From the NCBI GenBank assembly GCA_026192395.1, contig WACF01000001.1, forward strand, positions 124,001 through 188,000: a stretch of DNA of 64,000 nt, written 5' to 3'. This DNA comes from Proteobacteria bacterium 005FR1 (GTDB taxonomy: Bacteria > Pseudomonadota > Gammaproteobacteria > Pseudomonadales > Cellvibrionaceae). Below the pieces are notes generated by a model, which ran no database searches, was not told where the DNA came from, and saw only the letters and a program-made list of their open reading frames with translations. Shown here piece by piece: positions 54,301 to 60,816 of this stretch. The translations under genes and the position numbers were made by a program. The number at the start of each line of letters is the position of its first letter. The first letter of the stretch is position 1.

Positions 54301-55319
54301 CGGAAGTCTGGAATATGTACGGTCCCACCGAGGCCACAGTATGGGCGAGCTGCTACCGTCTGCAGGAGCAGGATACCCGGAGTTCATTGCCAATCGCCGT
54401 CGGTACCCCGATTGCCAACGCGCAGTGCTTTGTTCTTGACCGCAATCGTGAACTGCTGCCGGCCGGGGTAGCGGGTGAGCTCTTTATCGGCGGCGACTGT
54501 CTCGCCAGCGGCTACTGGCAGTTACCGGAACTGAGTGCGGAGCGTTTCATCGACAGCCCACTTGCGAGCGGTGGCAAACTCTATCGCACGGGGGACATGG
54601 CGCGCTGGCGGGCAGACGGCTATCTCGAGTGTCTGGGGCGTCTGGATGATCAGGTAAAACTGCGCGGCTTTCGCATCGAACTCGGGGAGTTGGAGGCGCG
54701 CCTTGCAAGCCACGCCGATGTACTCGAGTGTGTCGCAGCTGTGAAGGACTACAGTGACTCCGACCGACGTCTGGTCGCTTACGTCCGTCTATCCGAGGGC
54801 AGCGAATTGAATAACACGGAAATGCGCCGTTACCTGCGCAAATCGCTGCCCGACTACATGATCCCCCAACTTTTCGTCAGCCTGGAGTCGATGCCGCTCA
54901 CCGCCAACGGCAAAATCGACCGCCGCAAATTGCCGGACCCGATGCAGCCCGTTGCAGGGCCAGCAAAGCCAGACCGCATCAGTTGCGAAGTGGAGCAGGC
55001 GCTGGGCCGGATTTGGAGCGAGCTGCTGCAGGTGGAGCCGCAGACCGGGGAGGAACTGTTCTTCGACGTGGGTGGCCATTCATTGCTGGCGCTGGATCTG
55101 ATTGCAAAGGTTGAGGAGAAACTGGCGGTCAGGATTACGCCACTGGATGTCCTCCTGAACAATTTCTCTCAGCTGGTGGCCAAGGTCCGGGCGGAACGAG
55201 GCGGAGAAAAAGCCGTGGCGGCCGAGCCCGCTTTGGAGGACAGCGACGCATCCGCGCCCTCACCCTCAAGGCGCAAACCGGGTTTTCTCGGGCGGTTGCT
55301 GGGTCGGCAGCTTCACTGA
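45351..55319 (+). CDS. Hybrid NRPS-PKS megasynthase: A-PCP-KS-AT-ACP-aminotransferase-C-A-PCP
   Basis: One 3322-residue polypeptide with nine domains. A1, about 1-500 (YTSGSTGRPKG; pocket read as DVQFIAQVVK, near remembered proline codes). PCP1, Ser546 in LGGNS. KS, about 605-1045 (Cys776 in TACSTS; His near 912 and 963). AT, about 1135-1450 (Ser1233 in GHSIGE; HAFH at 1329-1332, malonyl-type). ACP, Ser1560 in GLDS. Class III PLP aminotransferase, about 1740-2180 (Lys2010 in TYGKVIGGG). C, about 2240-2675 (HHIVCDGWS). A2, about 2710-3200 (pocket DILQLGMVWK, glycine-like). PCP2, Ser3244 in GGHS. There is no KR, DH, ER or thioesterase. Predicted order: an amino acid is extended by malonate, the beta-keto group is transaminated to a beta-amine, then glycine is added; release must be in trans. 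A second ATG at 45363 is an equally good start. A short gap of 47 bp leads to the hydrolase-like gene. Confidence 0.93.
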   Translation: MPCIMLNGFTAQAAAYPTSVAVVDGERRYSYQDLDRDSDRVAARLCESGVGRDVLVGVFTERSYATVVGIIAVIKSGGAYLPLDPGYPADRLRAMVADAQPRVLLTTTEMDTGQLNHSGSIVELDRELLGDSHPGSFAFAEREADDLAYVIYTSGSTGRPKGVAMPQQALDHLLQWQLDDSCSGGAGTATLQFAPLGFDVAFQEIFSTLCGGGRLVLVPERLRADGEGLLDLIEAEQINRIFLPFVALQLITDTAVRYTRYPRHLREVITAGEALQVNSTVRRFFSELPDCRLQNQYGPSETHVVTVHTLAGPAEHWPALPPIGKALPHVKTRIVDAELRDVKAGEQGEILLGGECLARGYLGKPEFTAERFITIEGERYYRTGDLGRDNPQAEIEFLGRSDDQVKLRGYRVELGEIEVALSNHPAIDQAVVSVHSDSRGDKRLMAYYKADGELSASELRTYLAASLPDYMLPARYVKVDTFLRTPSGKIDRRRLPAPTRSRPALANEYRQPANETESNIAAAWESLLDVSPVGRLDNFFDLGGNSLLALRFVEMLKKQYRLSLSPVELFEDPTLSSVARRLNSPSEKSEEAESSPARRVGHAGEAIAIIGMAARFPGADSVNEYWRNLLAGRESIRFFSREEVDAETPGGWKDDPHFVPARGLINRPARFDAAFFGISPREAEIIDPQQRLFLELAWAALEDSAYCPKSVQVPVGVFAGTANNSYFPNNIARRQDLIEKLGAFPIMTGNEKDYVASRAAHKLNLKGPAISVHTACSTSLVAVHQAVQALRAGECEMAIAGGAAVSAPQCEGYIHQEGGMLSADGHCRPFDAQASGTVFSDGGGAVVLKPLSTALADGDNVYAVIEGSAINNDGGDKASFSAPNPLGQKRVVLQAQRDAGIQAEAVGYVEAHGTATPLGDPIEIKALSDAFRENAGESAGKKDGGGDAAVECRIGSVKSNFGHLTGAAGVAGLIKAALAVKYGEIPPTLHYQSPNPAIDWSAIPFRVNAERERWTQAGARRAGVSSFGVGGTNAHVIVAQAPEATPSGPSRPWQVMVASHRSEAGLRRYEDAISAALQQPDIALADAAFSLNTSRLGFKHSSVVVANTADLASAAFQQRRAPFYRRAVRRDGRCDLAFLFPGQGAQAVGMGEALYQSEAVFQFSVDRSAEILQPLLGEDIREVIYPRLFGVPAQAEKLAQTLYTQLSLFVVEYALAELWLHWGARPTALFGHSIGEWVAACIAQCLSVEEALTAVYHRARLMQAQPAGAMLSVRASVEDLRRELPPDLDIAAINSEKAVVVAGPAENVERFAEFCRTRDLACRSLKTSHAFHSRMMDGALDAFRAELERLEFRAPSIPFISCVSGDWISEQEARAPDYWARQIRSPVQCAKAFATLSARANGLALELGPGNTLTRLCTQNGVKKSALEPIPTLESSGDRDGDWLVSLAAVGQVVTAGAHFEWKNFYASENRRRVSLPTYPFEGDDHWVYPHNHSQQPSAAAAAPTRTEDVMAVDPRIATGDESLPATLLAEVADTVQDLSGIELEEDANQTHLMELGLDSLLLTQLATALRRRFAVDISFRQLVEELTSMEAIAEFLWQNLDSERRGDYQAVVAAVSTTAESPAPADAQTASSQSAAPLQSVTSDAPGSLEQVINAQLQLMNQQLEMLRASRPQKPQETQSSTAPAAESRRPGAAREPQRPPSGQREQDEAPAQKKAFGAQTRINIENTTQLPAAVQSNLKKFVGQYVAKSPGSREFTQNSRAHLADPRAVSGFTPLLKEMVYPIVVKASDGARLWDVDGNEYIDLVNGFGSNFLGHGPDRIKQALHRQIESGWEIGPQSPLAADVAKLLCDLTGMERAALCNTGSEAVMGAVRLARTVTGRDKVVMFEGAYHGINDEVIVRAGRTRSLPAAAGIPVESVANVVVLEYGSESALRYIRENGEELAAVLVEPVQSRRPDLQPGRFLTALRAATQECGAALIFDEVITGFRIRPGGAQEYFGIRADLATYGKVIGGGMPIGAIAGSRTYMDALDGGYWRYGDESVPETGVTYFAGTFVRHPLALAAAKAALGFIREQGPQLQQMINETTQSLCDRINQYYRLLGFPFKLKNFGSLFKIAFEESQPLASLFFYKLRELGVHVWEGRPCFITVAHSDDDIDALENAFKEAADFMLQHCFILESTDTPEPMTRNGRSEKPTTENKVEVNADGPAEDKARGSVKEQNTSEGASPANRDEAAISPAYTIESTEAQREIWLAAQIDTGSNCAFNESLSLRLRGDLNRHALVAAIDRLRQRHDALRATFSADGRKMQVTENGQSDIELLDFSDLGTAEAEQKLAELRSTVAATPFDLQHGPLSRFQLLHLGADEHLLVVTCHHIVCDGWSIYLLCRELGELYAAELGQASSLPPAPSFADYAAWERSSEIAQKHRASLDYWRTQLADSAPFLELPTDKARPAVKTYGAQRIDYPIDAEIVRQARRLAAGQRTTLTAVLLSAYAAFAHRLTGREEVLLGLPFAGQLAKQDMQLVGHCVNLLPLKIRVNDEEGFEKLLARVKGQLLEAIDHQYLTFGTLLKSLSIQRDPSRPALLSTLFNVDVDAGEEWAYPKLDVGLTSNPRCFENFDLNLNISVAGDRACAECTFNTDLWLPETISRRLQELETLLSACIAEPGRALGTVPLMSSAEMAELMERCAGPAVNLRVSNLPDLLNLRKHGHRVAVSCGSPKNASAPENESLDYQQLEQRANRLANFLVAEGVERGDRVGILLDRSNRLPVSVLACWKAGAAFVPLDPSYPDERLSTMADSAQLAVVITESDLHERAAGLAERSLVLDRDSAGIEGQSDQPPKLSLAGDDLAYLIFTSGSTGKPKGVEVPHRAVVNFLLAMAERPGLRAEDKMLAVTTLSFDISVLELFLPLLVGAEVVIARREETLDGSKLQRLLSERDITIMQATPSTWRLLIAAGWKGGADFRVLCGGEAFPKDLAHQLYPLAAEVWNMYGPTEATVWASCYRLQEQDTRSSLPIAVGTPIANAQCFVLDRNRELLPAGVAGELFIGGDCLASGYWQLPELSAERFIDSPLASGGKLYRTGDMARWRADGYLECLGRLDDQVKLRGFRIELGELEARLASHADVLECVAAVKDYSDSDRRLVAYVRLSEGSELNNTEMRRYLRKSLPDYMIPQLFVSLESMPLTANGKIDRRKLPDPMQPVAGPAKPDRISCEVEQALGRIWSELLQVEPQTGEELFFDVGGHSLLALDLIAKVEEKLAVRITPLDVLLNNFSQLVAKVRAERGGEKAVAAEPALEDSDASAPSPSRRKPGFLGRLLGRQLH

Positions 55320-55366
55320 CTGACGCGCACATACTACCAATAGACGCCAACTGGAGTGCGACAGCT

Positions 55367-56137
55367 ATGGAAGTGTTTTTCTTTGGGCCAACGTCCTCGC
55401 AGTTGCTGGGCATTTATCACCCGGCCAGCAGCGAAAGAGACCGCTACCAGGGCATCGTCATGTGTTATCCCTTCGGGCAGGAATACATGCGTGCACATCG
55501 CGCTTTCCGTCAACTCGCCAATACGTTGGCCGACAACGGCTATCACGTGCTGCGCTTCGATTATCGCGGGACCGGTGATTCTGCCGGAGAGTTGCAGGAC
55601 GTCAGCGCCAGCGACTGGGTCGAGGACATCGGCTTCGCTGTTCAGGAACTGAAGGACATGGCGGGAGTTTACGGCATTTCACTGCTTGGACTGCGCCTTG
55701 GCGCGCTGTTGGCTGGTGTGGCCGCGGCTGATCGTCGGGACTTGAATCGTCTGGTTGTATGGGATCCGGTGGTCAGCGGCCGTAGTCACATTCGCGAATT
55801 GATGGATAAAGTAAAGAGCGTCGTACCTCATAAACGGCAATCCAATTTCGTCGACCGGCAAGGCAATCTGCACTTCAACGGCTTTCCCCTCTCGCCAGCA
55901 ATGCAGCGTTCACTGGGCGAGCTGGATCTGCGCCAAACCACACCGGGCGCCGACCAGATCCTGCAGATCGCTTCTCATGAGAACGAAGAATTTGAGTCGC
56001 TGGCCGACCGTTGGAGCGAGCTAGAAGGATTCGAGTACCGGCATACACCCGCCGAACACGACTGGAACTACGTGGACCACGTGGGTGGGATTCTGCTGCC
56101 CCAGCCGGTACTGCGGGAAATCAGCGGCTGGATGTAA
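55367..56137 (+). CDS. Alpha/beta-hydrolase-fold protein lacking the usual nucleophile Ser
   Basis: This is a 256-residue alpha/beta-hydrolase-like protein. The oxyanion-side segment VMCYPFGQEYMRAHRAFRQL and the strand VLRFDYRGTGDSAG are clear. At the nucleophile elbow the sequence is GLRLGA (Arg110 where Ser is expected in GxSxG). A possible late His lies in EHDWNYVDHVGG. As I recall, GLRxGA elbows also occur in exosortase A-associated hydrolase 2 and in hydrolase-like proteins beside NRPS/PKS genes, so this is probably a family trait. It lies 47 bp after the megasynthase, which has no thioesterase, so it could aid release or editing, but classic serine hydrolysis is unlikely. Confidence 0.85.
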   Translation: MEVFFFGPTSSQLLGIYHPASSERDRYQGIVMCYPFGQEYMRAHRAFRQLANTLADNGYHVLRFDYRGTGDSAGELQDVSASDWVEDIGFAVQELKDMAGVYGISLLGLRLGALLAGVAAADRRDLNRLVVWDPVVSGRSHIRELMDKVKSVVPHKRQSNFVDRQGNLHFNGFPLSPAMQRSLGELDLRQTTPGADQILQIASHENEEFESLADRWSELEGFEYRHTPAEHDWNYVDHVGGILLPQPVLREISGWM

Positions 56138-56190
56138 CGAGGCCGGTCGCCGGGGCTCAGCTCTCGAGCCATGTCGGCGACGCCTGGTGA

Positions 56191-57438
56191 TCATGCATAA
56201 TCGGTGTCAGCGCCGGTAAGGAACCAATTTTCCGCCTGCAACAACCGCCGGAACAATGCAGGATCCTTCACGTAGATACTGACCGTCTTGGTTTCATCGC
56301 GCTGGTGGTGAAAGCCGGCGCTGCGAAGGATTCGATTGCTGTCGCTGTGATAGCTGTAGGCGCTGATACTCTCATATCCCTGCTTTTGCAGTTCGCGTTG
56401 AGTATCGATCAGCGCGCGGGTCAATGATCGCTGATAGTGCTTTTCCATACGGCAGCCCCACTCGAGCAGAAAAGCCTCCCGAAACCACGACCCTTTGTGA
56501 AGCCGGGTCCGGAGCGCCAGGGCCAGAAAGCCGACCAGCTTGTTATCGTCGAATACGCCGGTCAGCCTGATTGAATCCCGCGGATTATCGACAAGTCGCC
56601 AGTTCAGAAAATCGCTGCTGCGCGTAAACCGCGTATAGCTTCCATTCATTTGCGCCAGATCCGCGTCGTGCGCACGGCTAAAGCGAGTGATCTCCGCAAC
56701 TTGGGTTCCTCGACCGGAGGTTAGCGACTTCGCTTGCAGGACGAGCGGTGATGCGAGGTTGTATACGGTGGCCAGCGTAGTGGCCAAGACGCCCTTGCCA
56801 AGACGGGCGCTGAAATAACGATGGCTGTCCAGAATATTTTTGTAGACGGGCTGATTGGGGAGTCGATGGAACAATTTGGACATGATGCCAAGGGAGTTCT
56901 GGTTGCTGCCCAGCACGACCAAGGGATATCCCATACTCTGCAGGGTCAGGTTCATCCAGACACCCAAACCCTTCCGGTCCACCTTCGGTTGAACCATCAA
57001 ATCCATGAGTTTGGCGACTTTGATGGGTGTTCCGTTCACCGAGAGCTCGGCAGATTCCACTCCAACGAAGCCGAGAATGTCCCCGTCTTTGCAGAAAACC
57101 CACATTCGGTTTTCCTCCAGTCCGAATCGGTCCTCGGGCTCGGAGAAGCGGTATCGCCACTGCAGGTATTTGCGGTCTTCGTCCGGGGAACGCGTCACCA
57201 TTTTTTGACGCATGTCAACGATTTGGTCGAGGTGATCTCTCTGGGCGGGGACGAAGTGGCTCGCCAGTCGTGCCGCTTCGATGTTGAGAAAGCGACCGAC
57301 CAGGGACTCGACTTTCTCCAGCTGCATGGTATGGATGGTCGGAGGCTGCCATCTGGTGGGAATCACTTCCTCTTCGGGCGATAGTTCATCGATACCGGGA
57401 AAGTCCAGCTTTCTGGTCTGCGCCTGATTCCAAAACAT
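56191..57438 (-). CDS. GNAT-family acyltransferase
   Basis: This is a 415-residue protein with two GNAT-like halves. The first has RKYLQWRYRF, MWVFCKDGDILGFVGVES and LMDLMVQPKVDRKGLGVWMN, the last with the acetyl-CoA-binding R-x2-G-x-G-like loop (RKGLGV). The second has FLNWRLVDNPRDSIRLTGVFDDNKLVGFLALALR and EKHYQRSLTRALIDTQRELQKQGYESISAY. Proteins of this layout are found in polysaccharide and lipid-modification loci and are annotated only as GNAT acetyltransferases. It is convergent with the hydrolase-like gene and divergent from the ACP gene, so it is an independent transcription unit. Substrate unknown; it is the third GNAT/FemAB-type protein in the window. Confidence 0.8.
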   Translation of the reverse strand: MFWNQAQTRKLDFPGIDELSPEEEVIPTRWQPPTIHTMQLEKVESLVGRFLNIEAARLASHFVPAQRDHLDQIVDMRQKMVTRSPDEDRKYLQWRYRFSEPEDRFGLEENRMWVFCKDGDILGFVGVESAELSVNGTPIKVAKLMDLMVQPKVDRKGLGVWMNLTLQSMGYPLVVLGSNQNSLGIMSKLFHRLPNQPVYKNILDSHRYFSARLGKGVLATTLATVYNLASPLVLQAKSLTSGRGTQVAEITRFSRAHDADLAQMNGSYTRFTRSSDFLNWRLVDNPRDSIRLTGVFDDNKLVGFLALALRTRLHKGSWFREAFLLEWGCRMEKHYQRSLTRALIDTQRELQKQGYESISAYSYHSDSNRILRSAGFHHQRDETKTVSIYVKDPALFRRLLQAENWFLTGADTDYA

Positions 57439-57862
57439 GATTTACAGTCCATGTAACGTTGGGGACCAGGCCCGAATAAAACGTTGGTCGGGCCTGCACA
57501 GATGTCGCTCCAGGGGGCGCCCATGTCATCGTTGTTTAATGGTTTCAACTCATGGACAACCTGATCTTTTGATCGTTTCCGCCTCAATCGCAAGCAATCG
57601 AAAACAGGCGTCCAATATGTGCTGGATAGCCAGATTTTGGTTTTCCGGACGGAACCCACGTCAGCTTCTTGTTGCCATAGCAATGCATGGGCTTGTGTGT
57701 CAATTTCTGCGCCGCGCACGTGACTGCCTCGGTCTTCCGTGGCTTCACAATGGGCGCTTCAATGTACTCATTGCTCACCCATCGGGGATACACTGGCCGT
57801 GAGCTGACCTTGGGTGGTTGGGGATCGGAGGCGAAGTTCGGCCCCGGTGCAACGCAGTAATG
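57439..57862. other. 424-bp divergent intergenic region upstream of the ACP operon
   Basis: No gene is supported; short open frames here carry no recognisable motif. An 8-bp hairpin (AGGCCCGA at 57468-57475, TCGGGCCT at 57488-57495) overlaps a direct repeat of AACGTTGG (57456-57463 and 57480-57487), about 20-50 bp upstream of the GNAT start, which could be an operator for that gene. The promoter of the ACP-ligase-NadE-AsnB operon must also be here. Confidence 0.45.
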
Positions 57863-57888
57863 CACGGAGACGGAGCACGGAGACGGAG
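57863..57888 (+). repeat. 13-bp perfect tandem duplication abutting the ACP start codon
   Basis: CACGGAGACGGAG occurs twice without interruption and ends at the base before ATG 57889. Each unit contains two GGAG sequences, so the duplication multiplies the ribosome-binding signal. The closest GGAG is too near the ATG; the one five to ten bases away is the likely functional site. Confidence 0.85.
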
Positions 57889-58134
57889 ATGTATAGAGAT
57901 AAGCTGCGGAGTTTCATTCTCGAGAATTATTTGTTTTCCGATGACCAGGCGCTGCTGGCGGATCGGGACTCGTTCCTGGACAAGGGAATCCTGGATTCAA
58001 CTGGGATTCTGGAGCTCATTTTTTTTCTTGAAGAGGAGTTCGGAATTCAGGTCGCTGAAGGAGATATGGTTCCGGAGAACCTCGATTCGGTTGACAACTT
58101 GCTGCGCTACCTGAACGCGAAGGCGGCCGCCTGA
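57889..58134 (+). CDS. Stand-alone acyl carrier protein
   Basis: This is an 81-residue acidic four-helix carrier protein. The phosphopantetheine attachment Ser is in LDSTGILEL (variant of the DSL motif), followed by the helix IFFLEEEFGIQVAEGD typical of ACPs. It is the first gene of an operon with an acyl-CoA ligase/AMP-binding enzyme 90 bp downstream, the same pair found in exosortase A loci. It probably receives an acyl or aminoacyl group activated by that ligase. A longer frame begins at 57814, but the ACP fold begins at MYRDKL, so the ATG at 57889 is preferred. No phosphopantetheinyl transferase gene is in the window, although this ACP and the megasynthase both need one. Confidence 0.88.
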   Translation: MYRDKLRSFILENYLFSDDQALLADRDSFLDKGILDSTGILELIFFLEEEFGIQVAEGDMVPENLDSVDNLLRYLNAKAAA

Positions 58135-58223
58135 TCGCTTTCGGGGTCTCTGGGTCGGACGCCCTCTAGCGGACCGGCGTCGGCCGTCTGACGGGACTCG
58201 CTTCCACAAGGATATGGACTTTC

Positions 58224-59765
58224 ATGTGCGAATCTCTCGCTGATTTACTATTCACTCGCGCGACTGAGCAGCGGGACTGCCTGGCCGTCGTCCATGGCGA
58301 TCTGAGAGTCAGCTATGGGCAGTTGTGGCTCGCGGTCTGTGCCTTCGCCGAACGCCTGGAAGCGGAGGGGGTGAGCGAGGGAGACCGGGTCGTGCTGTTT
58401 ATGAATAACGGCGTCGAGTATATAGTCGCCTATTATGCATTAGTCCGACTCGCAGCAGTTCCGGTGCCGCTCAATACCGGGCTCAAGCCCGATCAGCTGG
58501 TGTCCACCATTTCCCACGCACAAAGTTCTATGGTCTTGTGTGCCGACGGAGACAGAAGCATTGATCTGTCTGTCAGCGGAGGGGAGAGCGCGGTGCCCGT
58601 GCTTCGCCTCTCGGCCGGTGAGTTGCTGAGCGATAGCAGCGGCCCGAGAGCAGGCGAAAAGCCCAATCGAAAACTTGCGAGCGCTGATCAGCTTGCCACT
58701 ATCGTCTACACCTCCGGGACCACCGGGCGACCCAAGGGGGTGATGCTCAGCGCGGCCAACCTGCTGTCCAATGTGCGCGCCATCATCGACTATCTGAAGC
58801 TCTCGGCTGAAGATCGTGGACTCTGCGTGCTGCCTTTCTACTATGCCTACGGCAATTCTGTTTTGCACACTCATCTTGCGGTTGGAGCCAGTCTTGTGCT
58901 CGAGAACAGCTTTGTGTACCCGCAGCGTGTTCTGGAACGGATGAGTGCGGAAGCGGTGACGGGCTTTGCCGGTGTGCCATCCACCTATCGGCTCCTGTTG
59001 CGACGCTGCGATCTGGACCGCTTTCCGATGCCGCAGCTGCGCTATGTCACGCAAGCCGGTGGTGCACTGGCGGTCGCGGATGTGCGGGCGATCAAAAAGG
59101 CCTGGCCCAGTGCCCAGTTCGTCGTGATGTACGGCCAGACCGAGGCAACCGCACGGCTCAGCTACCTGCCCCCGGATCGGCTTGAAGAAAAGGCGGGCTC
59201 GGTCGGTGTACCCATTCCCGGTGTTCGATTGAAGATTATGGACGATCGTGGCCGGGAGAAGGACTGCGGCGAGACGGGAGAGATTTGCGCGGCCGGCCCC
59301 AACATTATGCTCGGGTATTGGCGCGATCCGGAAAATACCGAGAAAAAATTCTTTGGCGAGTGGTTGCGCACTGGCGACCTTGGCTACTGCGACCGGGACG
59401 GATTTTTCACGCTGGTGGGGCGCCGCTCGGACATGATCAAAACCGGCGATCACCGCGTCGCACCGGAAGAAGTCGAACAGGTGATTGGCGCGCTCGACGA
59501 GGTGGAGGAGGTGGCCGTGGTCGGCGCCCCGGACGATCTGCTGGGCCAGGTCATCAAGGCCTTCGTTGTCCCGGTCAGCGGCAGTGAACTGAATAAACGC
59601 AGTATCTTGCGGCACTGTCGAGAGCACTGCGCGCAGTACAAGATTCCCAAGGAAGTCGAATTCGTATCTGAACTCCCCAGGACTGCATCTGGCAAGGTGC
59701 AGCGCCACAAACTTCTGGACGCCCGAGACGCCGACACCCGCGCGGCTAGCGGGCAAATGCTTTAG
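58224..59765 (+). CDS. Acyl-CoA ligase/AMP-dependent synthetase, exosortase A-associated type
   Basis: This is a 513-residue ANL-superfamily enzyme that activates a carboxylate as an adenylate and loads it onto CoA or a carrier protein. The P-loop motif YTSGTTGRPKG lies at about residues 162-172. Later motifs are YGQTEATARLSYL, GEICAAGPNIMLGYW, LRTGDLGYCDRDGFF and the C-terminal hinge and Lys region PRTASGKVQRHKLL. It belongs with the ligase group of exosortase A loci (TIGR03098, from memory). The stand-alone ACP immediately upstream is the obvious acceptor. It is 11 bp from the NAD-synthase-like gene, so it is in the same operon. The acyl substrate cannot be inferred from sequence by eye. 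Confidence 0.9.
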   Translation: MCESLADLLFTRATEQRDCLAVVHGDLRVSYGQLWLAVCAFAERLEAEGVSEGDRVVLFMNNGVEYIVAYYALVRLAAVPVPLNTGLKPDQLVSTISHAQSSMVLCADGDRSIDLSVSGGESAVPVLRLSAGELLSDSSGPRAGEKPNRKLASADQLATIVYTSGTTGRPKGVMLSAANLLSNVRAIIDYLKLSAEDRGLCVLPFYYAYGNSVLHTHLAVGASLVLENSFVYPQRVLERMSAEAVTGFAGVPSTYRLLLRRCDLDRFPMPQLRYVTQAGGALAVADVRAIKKAWPSAQFVVMYGQTEATARLSYLPPDRLEEKAGSVGVPIPGVRLKIMDDRGREKDCGETGEICAAGPNIMLGYWRDPENTEKKFFGEWLRTGDLGYCDRDGFFTLVGRRSDMIKTGDHRVAPEEVEQVIGALDEVEEVAVVGAPDDLLGQVIKAFVVPVSGSELNKRSILRHCREHCAQYKIPKEVEFVSELPRTASGKVQRHKLLDARDADTRAASGQML

Positions 59766-59776
59766 AGGACCGACCT

Positions 59777-60811
59777 GTGACGGTAGAAATTCGTTCGATT
59801 GATAGTACCGACAGCCTCGCTGACGACATTTTCGCCTTCGACATGGAGGCGGAAGTTGCCAGAATAACCGAGGAGATGCGTCGCCTACTCAGCCGCAAGC
59901 TGCGCAGACGCGGGCTTGTGGTGGCGGTATCCGGCGGGATAGACAGTGCTGTCTGTTGTGCGCTTGCAGTGAAAGCGGTGGGGCCGGAGAAGACATTTGC
60001 ATTACTGCTTCCCGAGCGCGATTCCTCGTCAAGCAGTACCAGTCGTGGCAAGGCCCTGGTGGATCAGTTGCAGGTGCCCCATGCCATCGAAAATATCGGT
60101 GGCGTGCTGGATGCGATCGGCTGCTATCGGTGGCGGGATGATGCCATTCGCCAGGTGTTCCCGGACTATTCCGAGCAATGGAAGAGCAAAATCGCCATCG
60201 GCGGTGGCAGCGAAGGTGGTATCAATCATTTCCGGATTATCGCCGAAGATCCGACCGGGCAGAGCTACGAAAGACGCCTGGGGCTGAAGGAATATCTGAC
60301 GATTGTCGCCGCCACCAATTACAAGCAGCGCATTCGCAAGACCATTGAATTCTTCCATGCCGATCGTCTCAACTACGCCGTGGTGGGAACGCCGAACCGG
60401 GTCGAATACGATCAGGGATTTTTCGTTAAGAACGGCGACGGCTCTGCCGACCTTAAGCCGATTGCGCACCTGTACAAGACCCAGGTCTACGCATTGGCCA
60501 GATATCTCGGTTTGCCGGCGGAAATCTGTAATGCGACGCCCACCACTGACACCTACAGCTTGTCGCAGGGTCAGGATGAGTTCTACTACAGTCTGCCCTA
60601 CAAGCAAATGGACATCGCGCTGTGGTGTTACAACGAGGGTAAGCCCGCGAATGAACTGGCGTCCTTGCTCGGCCTCGACAAGGAAAAAGCCGAGTACGTG
60701 TACAGGGACATTGCTGCCAAGCGTCGCACCACGGCTTCGCTGCACTGGCCCGCCCTGCTAGTGGATGATGTGCAAGGGCCGCTGACGCGGCCGGATGCGT
60801 TGCAGGAGTAA
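59777..60811 (+). CDS. NAD synthase-like ATP-pyrophosphatase (NadE family)
   Basis: This is a 344-residue protein with the NadE fold. The PP-loop ATP motif is VAVSGGIDSAVC at about residues 50-61, followed by the NadE block YLTIVAATNYKQRIRKTIEF, the GTPNRVEYDQGFFVKNGDG segment and LKPIAHLYKTQVYALARYLGLP. NadE amidates nicotinate adenine dinucleotide via an adenylated intermediate. There is no N-terminal nitrilase domain, so it is the ammonia-dependent form. Its place between an acyl ligase and an amidotransferase, starting at GTG with AGAGGA upstream and ending 5 bp before the next gene, suggests a dedicated amide-forming role in this locus rather than housekeeping NAD synthesis; that is inference. 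Confidence 0.85.
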   Translation: MTVEIRSIDSTDSLADDIFAFDMEAEVARITEEMRRLLSRKLRRRGLVVAVSGGIDSAVCCALAVKAVGPEKTFALLLPERDSSSSSTSRGKALVDQLQVPHAIENIGGVLDAIGCYRWRDDAIRQVFPDYSEQWKSKIAIGGGSEGGINHFRIIAEDPTGQSYERRLGLKEYLTIVAATNYKQRIRKTIEFFHADRLNYAVVGTPNRVEYDQGFFVKNGDGSADLKPIAHLYKTQVYALARYLGLPAEICNATPTTDTYSLSQGQDEFYYSLPYKQMDIALWCYNEGKPANELASLLGLDKEKAEYVYRDIAAKRRTTASLHWPALLVDDVQGPLTRPDALQE

Positions 60812-60816
60812 TCGCC

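Noticed and set aside
57584-57865. A 93-codon minus-strand frame upstream of the ACP gene
   Set aside because: No recognisable domain or ribosome site; sequence composition is like intergenic DNA.
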